From Heyndrickxia acidicola (GTDB taxonomy: Bacteria; Bacillota; Bacilli; Bacillales; Bacillaceae_C), in contig NZ_KV440953.1 in the NCBI RefSeq assembly GCF_001636425.1, positions 756,847-820,846 of the forward strand: a DNA stretch of 64,000 nt, read 5' to 3'. Positions within the stretch are counted from its first letter, which is position 1, and each line of letters starts with the position of its first letter. This document shows positions 46,882 through 56,509 of this stretch, one piece after another. Under the pieces are notes generated by a model that was given only the letters and a program-made list of their open reading frames with translations, ran no database searches and was not told the DNA's origin. Both the position numbers and the translations under genes were made by a program.

Positions 46882-47163
46882 TTAGATGATAATGGATACA
46901 AGATGGGCTGGATCTTCCTGAGGGCAATCCTTACGCCTTACACACTGTATAATCCACAGAATAATGGGATGGTGATTTGGACTTTTCTGCAGATCTTTTT
47001 TCTTTTCGCCATTAATCATTAACGAGCTGGGATTTGTATACAGATAGGATGATGGCTTGAAAATAAATCGATTGCAAATATAAGCAAGTCCAATTGCCAG
47101 AATAATACTGACATAAAAGGAACAAATCAGCGGATCATTTGTGAAATCAAGAATATATTGCAT
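46882..47163 (-). CDS. mifM: MifM-like regulatory nascent chain (stalling leader)
   Basis: 93-aa membrane leader peptide. One N-terminal helix (residues 12-35, ICSFYVSIILAIGLAYICNR) is followed by a basic middle and a C-terminal segment IILWIIQCVRRKDCPQEDPA then a hydrophobic end. MifM of B. subtilis (95 aa) has the same plan: one helix, a stall motif with I-x-x-W-I and downstream acidic residues, next to yqjG. Spacing, length and position all agree. The region between its stop and yidC2 contains ATCC-rich sequence able to pair with AAGGGGGAT, the yidC2 ribosome binding site. Synteny and motif support are strong; arrest itself is inferred. Confidence 0.85.
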   Translation of the reverse strand: MQYILDFTNDPLICSFYVSIILAIGLAYICNRFIFKPSSYLYTNPSSLMINGEKKKDLQKSPNHHPIILWIIQCVRRKDCPQEDPAHLVSIII

Positions 47164-47390
47164 TGAATTACTTCACACACCTTATGTACACATTAGAAAA
47201 GAAGTATACCGTATTTTCTTACATTTTACAATGCATTGTTACTATTTTATCATATACTTATGAAGCAATCCATGGTTTCAGATTTCTTTATATTATTTGA
47301 CGCATCACAATGATACAGAATATAAACAATTTAGTATAATAAACCAATACTTCAGAATTAACTGCAAGGAAGGGAAGAGAATATTCATTT

Positions 47391-48278
47391 ATGGAAGATC
47401 TTAAAATTGATTTATCTCCAGCAATAAAAGAACTGATATTTAAACGCACTTCAAAAGAAAATGTTACGAAGGAAGACAAGAGCTTAATAGGCAAGGGTGG
47501 CTACATTCCTTCTGATGATTCTATATTTAGTGATGCATTGACAGCGCTTCTTTTAGGAAAGAATGTGCTGCTAAAAGGGCCGACGGGATCCGGTAAAACA
47601 AAGCTTGCTGAAACACTTTCTGCAACTCTTGACCAGCCTATGCACAGCATTAATTGTTCAGTGGATTTAGACGCTGAAGGGCTTTTAGGGTTCAAAACAA
47701 TCCATCAGTCAGATGGCAAGAGTGCCATTGAATTTGTTCCTGGTCCAGTTGTGAAAGCAATGGATAATGGACATCTCCTATATATAGATGAAATTAATAT
47801 GGCGAAACCAGAAACATTGCCTATATTAAATGGTGTTTTGGACTATAGAAGAATGATTACAAATCCTTTTACAGGTGAAGTTGTCCATGCAGATCCCAAT
47901 TTTGGTGTCATTGCAGCAGTAAATGAAGGCTACGTGGGGACAGTGCCGTTGAATGAAGCGTTGAAAAATAGATTTGTAGTCATTGAAGTTCCATATATTC
48001 AAGGCCCTACATTAAAAACGGTTTTACAAACACAAAGTGCATTAAAGGATGATTCATTACTTGATACATTCCTCTTGCTATCACATGATTTAATTACACA
48101 GGTGCAAAATGGACAAATATCGGAGGAAGCGGCTTCTATAAGGGCATTGCTTGATACATGTGATCTTGCAGTCTACTTGCCGCCTCTTCGAGCAATCCAA
48201 AGGGGAATTATTGACAAGCTTGAAGATAACCGTGAAAAAGCCGCCGTAAAAAACATTGCTGAAACGCTGTTTGAGTAG
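47391..48278 (+). CDS. yojN: MoxR-type AAA+ ATPase (YojN-like)
   Basis: 295-aa AAA+ ATPase. Walker A is [17 protein letters not shown] near 64, Walker [15 protein letters not shown] near 130, sensor 1 [13 protein letters not shown] near 175 and the Arg-finger region [11 protein letters not shown] near 198. MoxR ATPases act as chaperones that mature or assemble partner proteins, usually with a VWA-domain protein encoded next door, as here. The pair sits beside odhAB in B. subtilis as yojN-yojO; here odhAB is 6 kb away. GGAAGGGAAGAG precedes the ATG. The client is unknown. Confidence 0.88.
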   Translation: MEDLKIDLSPAIKELIFKRTSKENVTKEDKSLIGKGGYIPSDDSIFSDALTALLLGKNVLLKGPTGSGKTKLAETLSATLDQPMHSINCSVDLDAEGLLGFKTIHQSDGKSAIEFVPGPVVKAMDNGHLLYIDEINMAKPETLPILNGVLDYRRMITNPFTGEVVHADPNFGVIAAVNEGYVGTVPLNEALKNRFVVIEVPYIQGPTLKTVLQTQSALKDDSLLDTFLLLSHDLITQVQNGQISEEAASIRALLDTCDLAVYLPPLRAIQRGIIDKLEDNREKAAVKNIAETLFE

Positions 48279-48294
48279 GAGGCTAGGGATTTAT

Positions 48295-50211
48295 ATGGAG
48301 CGATTTATACAATTTAATGATGATAAAATTGACTCCATGCTGCTCATGGAGCTCGAGGACTTGGCTAAAACCTTAACCCGTGACAAGGAATATGAAGTCC
48401 GTTTTAGTGTTCATTCGTATTTGGACAAAAAGGAAAAGAATATCTATATCAGCCACTTCTGGAATCATAGGCCAGAAGAAATTATGAGAGCAGGCTTGAA
48501 AAGCGATGTGTTTCTAAGAGCAATAGGGAATTTCGGTTATTCCGATACCGAGGAATCCAAACGCTATTTACATCAAATAGAAAAAACGCATTTAAAGCGC
48601 TTTGCAAAACAGCTGTTTATGATGATGGAAGATGCCCGTGTGGAAGAACTGAGCAAAAAGGAAAGACCCGGAATCAAGAAAAGCTTCAGCATCCGCCGGA
48701 CGGTTTACCGAAACTATTTTGCATCACAACGAAATACAAACCTAGTAAAAAGTATTCATACAGACGCCCTTTTTAATACGATTTATTTGATGTTATTTTC
48801 TGAGTCTCCACTTGAGGAAGTGCCATCCATCCTGCCTTCTGTTGACATGGCTATGCCTTATATTAAAAGCCAGGTATACAAATATTACGATGCGAAATCA
48901 ACAAACAGCATCGCAAAAATCTGCTTAGAGCTTGTTGAAGTGCTTTCAGATATCATAAGCCCTGATATGCTGAATGAATATTTTCATTTTCCAGATTTAA
49001 CAGCGGAGGATAAGGAGAATGGATTGGATTTTGATGATTTAAAAAGAAAGGATCCGCTGCAAAATAAGGATGTTTCATCTAAAGAAAAAAGCGGTGAAGA
49101 AGAAATTTTTGAAGAGGAAATGAGAACCTGGCATAGAGAAACCAGTGATATGAGCAAAAGCTTTCTTCAGTTTGATCTCGACCAGGGGACTCAGACCGAT
49201 TTGCTGGGAGAAGGAGTACGAGAGGGGGAAGCGGGAGACCAGGCGCTTGCCATCGTTCAGGGTTCTATGCAAAAAACCGCCAAAAATGATTATTCTAAAA
49301 TGGAGGCGCAAAAGCAAAAGAAGGACGATACCGGAACGGACAGAACAGAATATGGAAAAGAAAATAAATATGCTGTTTCTATTCAATTAAAGCCTGCTTC
49401 TCCACTTGCAGATGAGATCAAGAAATATTCACTTTACCGCTCTGAAATTGAGGCCCTTCAGAGAAAGCTGACAAAGCTTATTGAGAAAACACTTGAACAC
49501 AAGAGAAATGCACCACGGACAAATATTCAATTTGGAAGACTGAATAAAAGGTTAATACCTTTTTTTACTGAGGAAAATCCAAGATTGTTTCATAAAAAAC
49601 AGGAGCCTTCAAAAGAAATCAACGCGGTTTTTTCATTACTGGTTGATTGTTCTGCTTCTATGTACGATAAAATGGATGAAACGAAACGAGGAATTACGTT
49701 ATTCCATGAATCGCTTAAATCCGTCAAGGTAGCTCACGAAGTGGTAGGGTTTTGGGAGGATACCAGTGAGGCGACCAAAGTAAGGCAGCCAAATTATTTT
49801 AAAACGGTCATCGACTTTCATTCTTCATTAAAAAAACAGACAGGTCCTGAAATTTTGCAGCTTGAACCGGAAGAGGACAATCGAGATGGGTTTGCCATTA
49901 GGCACATGGCTGAACGATTAAAAGCGCGGCAGGAGACGCAGAAATTTTTGCTCGTTTTTTCGGATGGTGAGCCTGCGGCTTTTGGTTACAACCAAAATGG
50001 AATCGTGGATACCCATGAGGCTGTACTTGAAGCAAGGAAAAATGGAATTGAAGTCATCAATATTTTTCTTTCAAATAGCCATATCGAGGAAAGCCAAAGG
50101 AATACCTTAAAGAATATATATGGTCATTTCAGCATGCTGGTACCTGAAATTGAAGAACTTCCGGAGATATTGTTTCCTTTATTAAAAAGGCTTCTTTATA
50201 GAAGTATTTAA
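48295..50211 (+). CDS. yojO: VWA-domain partner protein (YojO-like)
   Basis: 638-aa protein, start at 48295 after AGGAGG and GGGAT. The C-terminal von Willebrand A domain (about 440-638) has the MIDAS motif FSLLVDCSASMYDKM and FLLVFSDGEPAAFGY. The middle (about 240-360) is highly charged and probably unstructured. The N-terminal 230 residues are helical and typical of CobT/NorD-type partners of MoxR ATPases. NorD and CobT relatives help metal or cofactor insertion, so a maturation role with YojN is likely. The two genes are 16 bases apart and form an operon. The target complex is not known. Confidence 0.87.
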   Translation: MERFIQFNDDKIDSMLLMELEDLAKTLTRDKEYEVRFSVHSYLDKKEKNIYISHFWNHRPEEIMRAGLKSDVFLRAIGNFGYSDTEESKRYLHQIEKTHLKRFAKQLFMMMEDARVEELSKKERPGIKKSFSIRRTVYRNYFASQRNTNLVKSIHTDALFNTIYLMLFSESPLEEVPSILPSVDMAMPYIKSQVYKYYDAKSTNSIAKICLELVEVLSDIISPDMLNEYFHFPDLTAEDKENGLDFDDLKRKDPLQNKDVSSKEKSGEEEIFEEEMRTWHRETSDMSKSFLQFDLDQGTQTDLLGEGVREGEAGDQALAIVQGSMQKTAKNDYSKMEAQKQKKDDTGTDRTEYGKENKYAVSIQLKPASPLADEIKKYSLYRSEIEALQRKLTKLIEKTLEHKRNAPRTNIQFGRLNKRLIPFFTEENPRLFHKKQEPSKEINAVFSLLVDCSASMYDKMDETKRGITLFHESLKSVKVAHEVVGFWEDTSEATKVRQPNYFKTVIDFHSSLKKQTGPEILQLEPEEDNRDGFAIRHMAERLKARQETQKFLLVFSDGEPAAFGYNQNGIVDTHEAVLEARKNGIEVINIFLSNSHIEESQRNTLKNIYGHFSMLVPEIEELPEILFPLLKRLLYRSI

Positions 50212-50316
50212 ATCGTTGCCTACAGCCGATAGGATAACCGATTGTAACGTATGCCATTTAAACCAGTTTGTTTTGTATATTTAGAAAATAGGTTTAAAAT
50301 ATGATTAATAGGATAT

Positions 50317-50347
50317 GGAAAAGGAGAGTGTAACACTCTCCTTTTCC
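50317..50347. terminator. Long hairpin after yojO
   Basis: Perfect 15-bp stem with a single-base loop, lacking a strong T-run on either side; likely a terminator or RNA-stability element. Confidence 0.6.
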
Positions 50348-50479
50348 AATAAAATTGTGAACTAATACATATGAAAAAGGTAATAATGCGGGATAATCTA
50401 ATTTACTTTGAACATTTTTTATTAGTGTATGTCTTCTGTTTTTCTTGCCTGTTGAATTCTTGCACAATCAATATGAGTT

Positions 50480-50642
50480 AAATCAACCTGATTTTTGACA
50501 GAGACCACCATTCTAATAAAATTTGCATTATGGCACTTGAAAAGGTGTTCTTTCTCCCATAACGATAAGGCAATCGTTATCACCAGAGCTTGGTGTTGAC
50601 TTGATGCTTTGCACTCGTAATAAAGTTATTTTCAGGTCAGCC
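50480..50642. repeat. Dispersed repeat, copy B (about 163 bp)
   Basis: Partner of the repeat at 36661-36823, same orientation and length, roughly two-thirds identical by eye. It ends TAATAAAGTTATTTTCAGG then TCAGCC; the partial copy at 63186 shares this 3' end. It lies directly upstream of the moaA ribosome binding site. Confidence 0.65.
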
Positions 50643-50689
50643 TATATGCATAAAATGAGAGCTAGAGTAAGGAGAAAGGGGATGAGATT

Positions 50690-51703
50690 GTGGCTGATAG
50701 AGTAGTTGACCAGTTAAAAAGGCCATTGCAGGATTTAAGAATTTCTGTTACCGATCGATGTAATTTCCGTTGTGCGTATTGTATGCCAGCAGAAATTTTT
50801 GGACCTGATTTTCAATTTCTTCCTAAGGACAAGGTCCTTTCTTTTGAAGAGATTGAGATGGTAGCCAGTGTATTTGCGGACTTGGGTGTCAGAAAGCTGC
50901 GTTTAACAGGAGGAGAACCACTTTTAAGGAGAGATTTACCTGTTTTAATAGGCAGATTAACCGCGATAGATGGAATAGAGGATATTGGGCTTACGACAAA
51001 TGGAGTGCTGTTAACAAAACAGGCGCCTTTATTATATGAAGCGGGGCTAAGGCGATTAAATATTAGTCTGGATGCTTTAAATGATGAAGTCTTTAAAAAA
51101 TTGAATGGAAAAGGAATCAGTTCGAAAACGGTGCTAAAGGGAATTGACACTGCTCTTGAAACGGGATTTGAAATAAAGGTAAATATGGTTGTCCAAAAGG
51201 GTGTAAATGAACAGGAAATCCTGCCCATGGCAGAGTATTTTAAAGAGCTTGGGGTTCCGCTGCGATTTATAGAATTTATGGATGTAGGAAATTCGAATGG
51301 ATGGAATTGGGAAAGGGTGCTGACCAAGAAACAAATGTTTGGCATGTTAACCGAACATTTTGATTTGGAGCCTATAGATGCTGCTTATTATGGGGAGGTA
51401 GCAAAACGATATCGCTATAAAGGAAGCAATGCAGAAATCGGATTTATAACGTCTGTATCAGAATCCTTCTGTTCCAGCTGCACAAGAGCCAGGATTTCTG
51501 CCGATGGGAAATTCTATACCTGCTTATTCGCAAGCCAGGGATTTGATGTGAAATCCCTTTTGCGTGCAAATCTAACCTATGATGAATGTAAACAGGCACT
51601 AAAGCAGGTTTGGGAAAACAGAAATGACCGTTATTCAGATGAAAGAGCCGTAAAGGGGTCTCCAAGACGCAATAAAATTGAAATGTCTTATATTGGAGGC
51701 TGA
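50690..51703 (+). CDS. moaA: GTP 3',8-cyclase MoaA
   Basis: 337-aa radical SAM enzyme for the first step of molybdenum cofactor synthesis. The N-terminal cluster motif is [10 protein letters not shown] near 23. [14 protein letters not shown] near 70 and LTTNG near 97 are family marks. The C-terminal cluster Cys residues lie in [20 protein letters not shown] near 265-283, and the protein ends in the essential Gly-Gly (MSYIGG). The start is GTG after GGAGAAAGGGG. moeA and mobB follow in one transcript. The other genes of the pathway (moaB/C/D/E, moeB, mobA) are not in the window. Confidence 0.95.
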   Translation: MADRVVDQLKRPLQDLRISVTDRCNFRCAYCMPAEIFGPDFQFLPKDKVLSFEEIEMVASVFADLGVRKLRLTGGEPLLRRDLPVLIGRLTAIDGIEDIGLTTNGVLLTKQAPLLYEAGLRRLNISLDALNDEVFKKLNGKGISSKTVLKGIDTALETGFEIKVNMVVQKGVNEQEILPMAEYFKELGVPLRFIEFMDVGNSNGWNWERVLTKKQMFGMLTEHFDLEPIDAAYYGEVAKRYRYKGSNAEIGFITSVSESFCSSCTRARISADGKFYTCLFASQGFDVKSLLRANLTYDECKQALKQVWENRNDRYSDERAVKGSPRRNKIEMSYIGG

Positions 51704-51761
51704 CTTCAATCAGCAATGTTTGGAATCCAAAAAGGAAAGCGAGTAAAAAAGAGATGGGGTT

Positions 51762-53060
51762 ATGAAAATGGTAGAACGCCGTCAGCCGATATGGGTGAAG
51801 GATGCAGTTGATAAAGTAATGCAGTGGAAGAAAAGAGGGGAGGTTGAATGGATTTCAATTGATGACTGTGAAGGCTTGTTTTTGGCTGAGCCGCTAAACG
51901 CAGATCATGATGTACCTCCATTTAACCGTTCTCCTTATGATGGCTTTGCCATTCGATCTGAGGATACTCAAACAGCATCCAGAGAGCAGCCTTTGAAATT
52001 GAGCGTGATTGATGAAATAGGAGCCGGCCAGGTGAGCCGCAAGATTGTGGGCGAAAACCAGGCTGTCCGCATTATGACAGGAGCAGCTTTGCCAGCTGGA
52101 ACGGATGCTGTTATCATGCTTGAATTGGTAAAGGAAGAAAGATTAGAGAATCACAATTTTATTTGGATTAAAAGAAGAGTGGATAAAGATGAAAATGTAT
52201 CTTTTCAGGGGGAAGATGCTCAAAAAGGGGAGGTCCTTTTAAAAAAAGGTACGTACATAAACCCTGGAGTTAAAGCCCTTCTTGCCACCTTTGGCTATCA
52301 TCGTGTACCCGTCTCTAAAAAGCCTGTTATTGGCATTATCGCGACAGGGAGCGAGCTTTTGAAAATAGATGAACCTCTGCTTCCCGGAAAAATACGGAAC
52401 AGTAATGGTTATATGATTGAAGCGCAGATCAAGCGTGCCGGAGGAAGCGTAATAAAATACCAAAACTGTGCAGATGATCTGGAATCTCTACATACAGCCG
52501 TACAAAAAGCAATGGACGAATGTGATGCTGTAATTACAACAGGAGGGGTATCAGTAGGTGATTTTGATTATCTTCCTGAGGTCTATAGACGGTTAAAGGC
52601 AGATATCCTTTTCAACAAGATAGCGATGAGACCGGGCAGCGTGACCTCAGTTGCTGTATCAAATGAAAAGCTGCTTTTTGGTCTTTCTGGAAATCCCTCT
52701 GCCTGTTATGTCGGATTTGAGCTGTACGTTCGGCCTGTAATTCGGTACTGGCTTCATAGCTCAAGGCCGTTTTTAAGGGCCGGACAAGCATTTCTAAAAA
52801 GTGATTTTCCGAAATCTAACCCTTTTAACCGCTTTGTCCGCAGTAAAACAACCTTTGAAGGAGGTACAATACACGTACATCCAGTTGGGTTGGACAAATC
52901 GAGTGTTGTTACTTCGCTTTCTCTTGCGGACTGTTTAATGGTACTCCCTGGGGGAACACGGGGTTACAGAAAAGGGGATTTAGTGGATGTCCTCTTTTTA
53001 GATGACCAGACAGGAAGTGAGGAACCGTGGAAGGAAAAACCAAGATCCTCCAGATTGTAG
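51762..53060 (+). CDS. moeA: Molybdopterin molybdenumtransferase MoeA
   Basis: 432-aa protein inserting molybdate into adenylylated molybdopterin. N-terminal marks are VPPFNRSPYDGFAIRSED near 47 and RIMTGAALPAGTDAVIMLE near 105-125. The MoCF-binding domain has IATGSELL near 188, ITTGGVSVGDFDY near 262 and FGLSGNPSACYVGFELYV near 305. The ATG follows GAGATGGGG. The 3' end overlaps mobB by 34 bases. The length is normal. Confidence 0.94.
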   Translation: MKMVERRQPIWVKDAVDKVMQWKKRGEVEWISIDDCEGLFLAEPLNADHDVPPFNRSPYDGFAIRSEDTQTASREQPLKLSVIDEIGAGQVSRKIVGENQAVRIMTGAALPAGTDAVIMLELVKEERLENHNFIWIKRRVDKDENVSFQGEDAQKGEVLLKKGTYINPGVKALLATFGYHRVPVSKKPVIGIIATGSELLKIDEPLLPGKIRNSNGYMIEAQIKRAGGSVIKYQNCADDLESLHTAVQKAMDECDAVITTGGVSVGDFDYLPEVYRRLKADILFNKIAMRPGSVTSVAVSNEKLLFGLSGNPSACYVGFELYVRPVIRYWLHSSRPFLRAGQAFLKSDFPKSNPFNRFVRSKTTFEGGTIHVHPVGLDKSSVVTSLSLADCLMVLPGGTRGYRKGDLVDVLFLDDQTGSEEPWKEKPRSSRL

Positions 53061-53542
53061 GCTACCAAAATAGCGGAAAAACTACCTTAATTCAAAAAAT
53101 CCTTCAAATGGGCAGCCGGATCGGCTTTCAAATGGGCACTATCAAACACCATGGACATGGAGGAGCTCCTGATACCGCAGTTTCAAAAAAAGATACACAA
53201 AGGCATCAGGAGGCAGGAGCTATGCTAACAGCAGTCGAAGGAAATGGAGATCTTATGCTTTCATGGGGAAAAGATAACTGGACAATAGATAAAATTCTGG
53301 ATGTTTATGCCCAATTTAATCTTGATATTATTTTAATTGAAGGGTATAAAAATGCAGCGCTTCCTAAAGTGGTACTGATTCGGGAGCATGAGGATGAGGT
53401 GCTTCTGTCGGCATTGAACAATATAAAGGCTGTTATTTCATGGTATCCGCTTATATCTAAAGGGGCATATCCTATTTTCTTCATAAAAGAAGAGGAAAAG
53501 ATTTTGAACTGGTTTTATGAGGATATGCTGGAAAGTTTATAA
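53027..53542 (+). CDS. mobB: Molybdopterin-guanine dinucleotide biosynthesis protein MobB
   Basis: 171-aa P-loop GTPase accessory factor of MGD synthesis. Walker A is VGYQNSGKTTLIQKIL near 12-27. FQMGTIKHHGHGG near 39 is the typical second MobB motif, and DIILIEGYKNAALPKVVLIRE near 100 is the third. It starts with GTG inside the moeA 3' end, with GTGAGGA upstream; the overlap suggests coupled translation. It supports MobA, not present here. Confidence 0.93.
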   Translation: MEGKTKILQIVGYQNSGKTTLIQKILQMGSRIGFQMGTIKHHGHGGAPDTAVSKKDTQRHQEAGAMLTAVEGNGDLMLSWGKDNWTIDKILDVYAQFNLDIILIEGYKNAALPKVVLIREHEDEVLLSALNNIKAVISWYPLISKGAYPIFFIKEEEKILNWFYEDMLESL

Positions 53543-53556
53543 TACAAATGATAATG

Positions 53557-53590
53557 AAAAGGCTAGAGGAAATTTTTCCTCTAGCCTTTT
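53557..53590. terminator. Bidirectional terminator
   Basis: AAAAGGCTAGAGGAA/TTCCTCTAGCCTTTT between mobB and the convergent ykuS-like gene. Confidence 0.9.
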
Positions 53591-53595
53591 GCGTA

Positions 53596-53841
53596 TTAGT
53601 GCTGCAATTTGCTTTCGACCTGATGGCAGATTTCCTCTGCAGAAAGACCGCTTGCATCAATGACTGAGCCTTCGGTAGTAATTGTTTGAATACCCATGAC
53701 ATTCTCGTCTCCGCCTGTCACGACACAGCAATCACAGCCTTTTGCATCATTTTCATTTTTTAATTCTTTAATTTCGTATCCTTTTTCACGAAGTACTTCC
53801 TGGACATTTGTTAAAGATTGTTCTACACCAATTTTTGCCAT
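53596..53841 (-). CDS. ykuS: YkuS-family (UPF0180) protein
   Basis: 81-aa protein matching the UPF0180 family, found in Bacilli and of unknown role. It starts [20 protein letters not shown], with a conserved [16 protein letters not shown] segment (two-cysteine pattern plus Gly-rich turn, near residues 36-51) and ends [22 protein letters not shown] precedes the ATG. In B. subtilis ykuS is unlinked to yuzL; here they are adjacent on the minus strand. Confidence 0.9.
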   Translation of the reverse strand: MAKIGVEQSLTNVQEVLREKGYEIKELKNENDAKGCDCCVVTGGDENVMGIQTITTEGSVIDASGLSAEEICHQVESKLQH

Positions 53842-53893
53842 TCTTTAACACCTCCTCTTCATTATCATGCCTTAATCGCTTAATAATATGCCC

Positions 53894-54022
53894 TTATCTT
53901 CCGTGTTTTTGTCTGGATGCATCCGCTTCAATGGTACCCGTTTCTTTTGTTGTTGTACCTTGTCCTTTTACTTTAGAAGCACTTAAACCAGTTTTGGATG
54001 GATCTTTTTTTACTTTTGCCAT
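53894..54022 (-). CDS. YuzL-like small protein
   Basis: 42-aa basic, Ser/Thr/Gly-rich peptide: MAKVKKDPSKTGLSASKVKG then QGTTTKETGTIEADASR. It is similar in plan to the YuzL family of short Bacillus peptides (KKDPSKAGLSA), whose function is unknown. Strong AAAGGAGG before the ATG. It is unstructured in appearance and may be a small spore-associated peptide, but this is not shown. Confidence 0.75.
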   Translation of the reverse strand: MAKVKKDPSKTGLSASKVKGQGTTTKETGTIEADASRQKHGR

Positions 54023-54236
54023 TTAGGGGCCTCCTTTTACTTGACTATTTAAAAGAAAGTGTTGCACTGGAGAAACTTAAAAAGCTAATCTTATCTTTTT
54101 GTTTTTACCTTGAAAGTATGTATCTTTGAGTAAATTGCTTTTATCTTTAGTTTGTATAAGCCATTTAAGCACAAATGAATACTAGGGAATCTTATGTTAT
54201 ATTTAACATATGGAAATTGGAAAGGATGTTTTACGT

Positions 54237-56426
54237 ATGGCAAAAAGTGTAGTAATTGCTGAAAAACCTTCAGTAGCACGTGATATAGCGCGTGTACTGA
54301 ATTGCAATAAAAATGGAAATGGATATTTTGAAGGAGATAAGTATATTGTAACATGGGCGCTTGGGCACTTAGTCACATTAGCGGACCCTGAAAGTTACGA
54401 TATCAAATATAAAACGTGGAAATTAGAAGATCTGCCTATGATGCCGGAGCATTTGAAATTAACCGTAATCAAGCAGACAGGAAAACAATTCAATACGGTT
54501 AAAAGCCAGTTGTCAAGAAAGGACGTACATGAAATTATTGTGGCTACTGATGCCGGGAGAGAGGGAGAATTAGTCGCACGCTGGATTATAGATAAAGCGA
54601 AAGTCCAAAAGCCGATGAAAAGGCTGTGGATTTCTTCTGTTACAGATAAAGCGATTAAAGAAGGCTTCTCACAATTAAAAAACGGAAAAGCTTATGAAAA
54701 CTTGTATGCCTCCGCTGTAGCTCGTTCAGAAGCGGATTGGTATATCGGTCTTAATGCAACGCGCGCCCTCACAACTCGATTTAATGCACAGCTTAACTGT
54801 GGACGTGTACAGACACCTACCGTTGCAATTATTGCTTCGAGAGAAGACGAAATTAAGCATTTCAAACCGCAAACCTATTATGGAATTGAGGCTAAAACAA
54901 CAAATAACCTAACCTTGGCCTGGATTGATTCTAACGGCAATAGACGAAGTTTTAATAAAGACAAGATCGAAGCTATCATAAAGAAATTGGGAACACAAAA
55001 TGCAGCCGTTGAAGAAATTGAGAAAAAAACAAAGAAAACCGTTTCTCCGGGTCTTTATGATTTAACAGAGCTTCAACGTGATGCCAATAACATTTTTGGC
55101 TATTCTGCGAAAGAAACGTTGAACATCATGCAAAAGCTTTACGAACAGCATAAAGTTTTAACGTATCCGCGTACCGATTCAAGGTTCATTTCCTCAGATA
55201 TCGTTGGTACGTTACAAGAGCGCTTAAAAGCGTGCGGAGCGGGTGAATATCGATCTTTGGTAAATAAGATTTTGAAAAAGCCTCTTAAAATCACAAAAGG
55301 GTTCGTTGATGATACAAAAGTTTCTGACCATCACGCTATCATTCCAACAGAAAGCTATGTGAATGTATCTGCATTTACTGATAGGGAAAGGAAAATATAT
55401 GATTTGGTGGTAAAACGGTTCCTATCCGTATTATTCCCTGCATTCGAATATGATCAATTGACCCTTCATGCGAAAATTGGGGAGGAAACCTTTGTTGCCA
55501 GAGGAAAAAATATTTTGTCTATGGGCTGGAAGGAAGTTTATGAAAATCGATTTGACGATGACGATACAGCAGATGATCTAAAAGAACAAATTCTGCCCCG
55601 AATTGAAAAAGGAGATAGCTTACAGGTAAAGCTCATTGCGCAAACAACCGGTCAAACAAATCCTCCTGCTCGATTTAATGAAGCCACATTGCTTTCTGCA
55701 ATGGAAAATCCAACGAAGTATATGAATACACAAAATAAACAGCTTGCAGATACATTAAAATCTACAGGGGGGCTGGGCACTGTAGCAACGCGTGCAGACA
55801 TCATTGATAAGCTGTTTAATTCTTTTTTGATCGAAAAACGAGGAAAAGACATTCATATTACGTCAAAAGGCAGACAATTGCTTGATTTAGTACCAGAAGA
55901 GTTGAAATCCCCTATGCTCACAGCCGAATGGGAACAGAAGCTTGAATTGATAGCAAAAGGGAAGCTTAAAAAAGAAGTATTTATCAATGAAATAAAGCAG
56001 TATACAATAGAAATTGTTTCCGAAATAAAATCAAGCGATAAAAAGTATAAGCATGATAACCTGTCAACAAAGTGTTGTCCTGAATGCGGAAAACCAATGC
56101 TTGAGGTAAACGGAAAAAAAGGCAAGATGCTTGTTTGTCAAGATCGTGAATGCGGTTATCGAAAAAATGTGGCCCGCCTTACCAATGCCCGCTGTCCTCA
56201 ATGCATGAAAAAGCTGGAGCTCCGTGGAGAAGGGGAAGGCCAAATTTTTGCCTGTAAGTGCGGGTATCGCGAGAAGCTGTCTGCCTTTGAAAAACGCCGA
56301 AAAAGCGAATCAAATGGAAAAGTATCGAAACGAGAGGTTCAAAAGTATTTAAATAAGCAGCAAAATAAGGAAGAACCATTAAATAATGCATTTGCTGAAG
56401 CATTTAAAAATTTAAAATTAGACTAA
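54237..56426 (+). CDS. topB: DNA topoisomerase III
   Basis: 729-aa type IA topoisomerase that decatenates DNA and resolves replication intermediates. The TOPRIM domain starts KSVVIAEKPSVARDIARVL with IIVATDAGREGELVARWI near 103. The catalytic Tyr lies in VLTYPRTDSRFI near 310. PPARFNEATLLSAMENP near 480 and LGTVATRADIIDKLF near 515 are family marks. Two C-terminal zinc-finger-like segments occur: CCPECGKPML with CQDRECGY, and CPQCMKKLEL with CKCGYRE. The start at 54237 is chosen over 54210 because GAAAGGATG lies about 9 bases before it. Confidence 0.95.
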   Translation: MAKSVVIAEKPSVARDIARVLNCNKNGNGYFEGDKYIVTWALGHLVTLADPESYDIKYKTWKLEDLPMMPEHLKLTVIKQTGKQFNTVKSQLSRKDVHEIIVATDAGREGELVARWIIDKAKVQKPMKRLWISSVTDKAIKEGFSQLKNGKAYENLYASAVARSEADWYIGLNATRALTTRFNAQLNCGRVQTPTVAIIASREDEIKHFKPQTYYGIEAKTTNNLTLAWIDSNGNRRSFNKDKIEAIIKKLGTQNAAVEEIEKKTKKTVSPGLYDLTELQRDANNIFGYSAKETLNIMQKLYEQHKVLTYPRTDSRFISSDIVGTLQERLKACGAGEYRSLVNKILKKPLKITKGFVDDTKVSDHHAIIPTESYVNVSAFTDRERKIYDLVVKRFLSVLFPAFEYDQLTLHAKIGEETFVARGKNILSMGWKEVYENRFDDDDTADDLKEQILPRIEKGDSLQVKLIAQTTGQTNPPARFNEATLLSAMENPTKYMNTQNKQLADTLKSTGGLGTVATRADIIDKLFNSFLIEKRGKDIHITSKGRQLLDLVPEELKSPMLTAEWEQKLELIAKGKLKKEVFINEIKQYTIEIVSEIKSSDKKYKHDNLSTKCCPECGKPMLEVNGKKGKMLVCQDRECGYRKNVARLTNARCPQCMKKLELRGEGEGQIFACKCGYREKLSAFEKRRKSESNGKVSKREVQKYLNKQQNKEEPLNNAFAEAFKNLKLD

Positions 56427-56430
56427 TGTA

Positions 56431-56456
56431 AAAAGGAGCCGAACAGGCTCCTTTTG
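56431..56456 (+). terminator. topB terminator
   Basis: AAAAGGAGCC-GAACA-GGCTCCTTTT directly after the topB stop. Confidence 0.85.
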
Positions 56457-56509
56457 TGTGAAAAAATAAGGCATAAAAGCTTAAGCGATAGCTTTTATTC
56501 GTAATACTA

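Larger units (their letters stand above)
50212..50689. other. Intergenic stretch of about 480 bp
   Basis: Holds a 15-bp hairpin (50317-50347, GGAAAAGGAGAGTGT/ACACTCTCCTTTTCC) serving as a likely yojNO terminator though without a T-run, then repeat copy B (50480-50642) and the moaA ribosome binding site. Confidence 0.6.
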
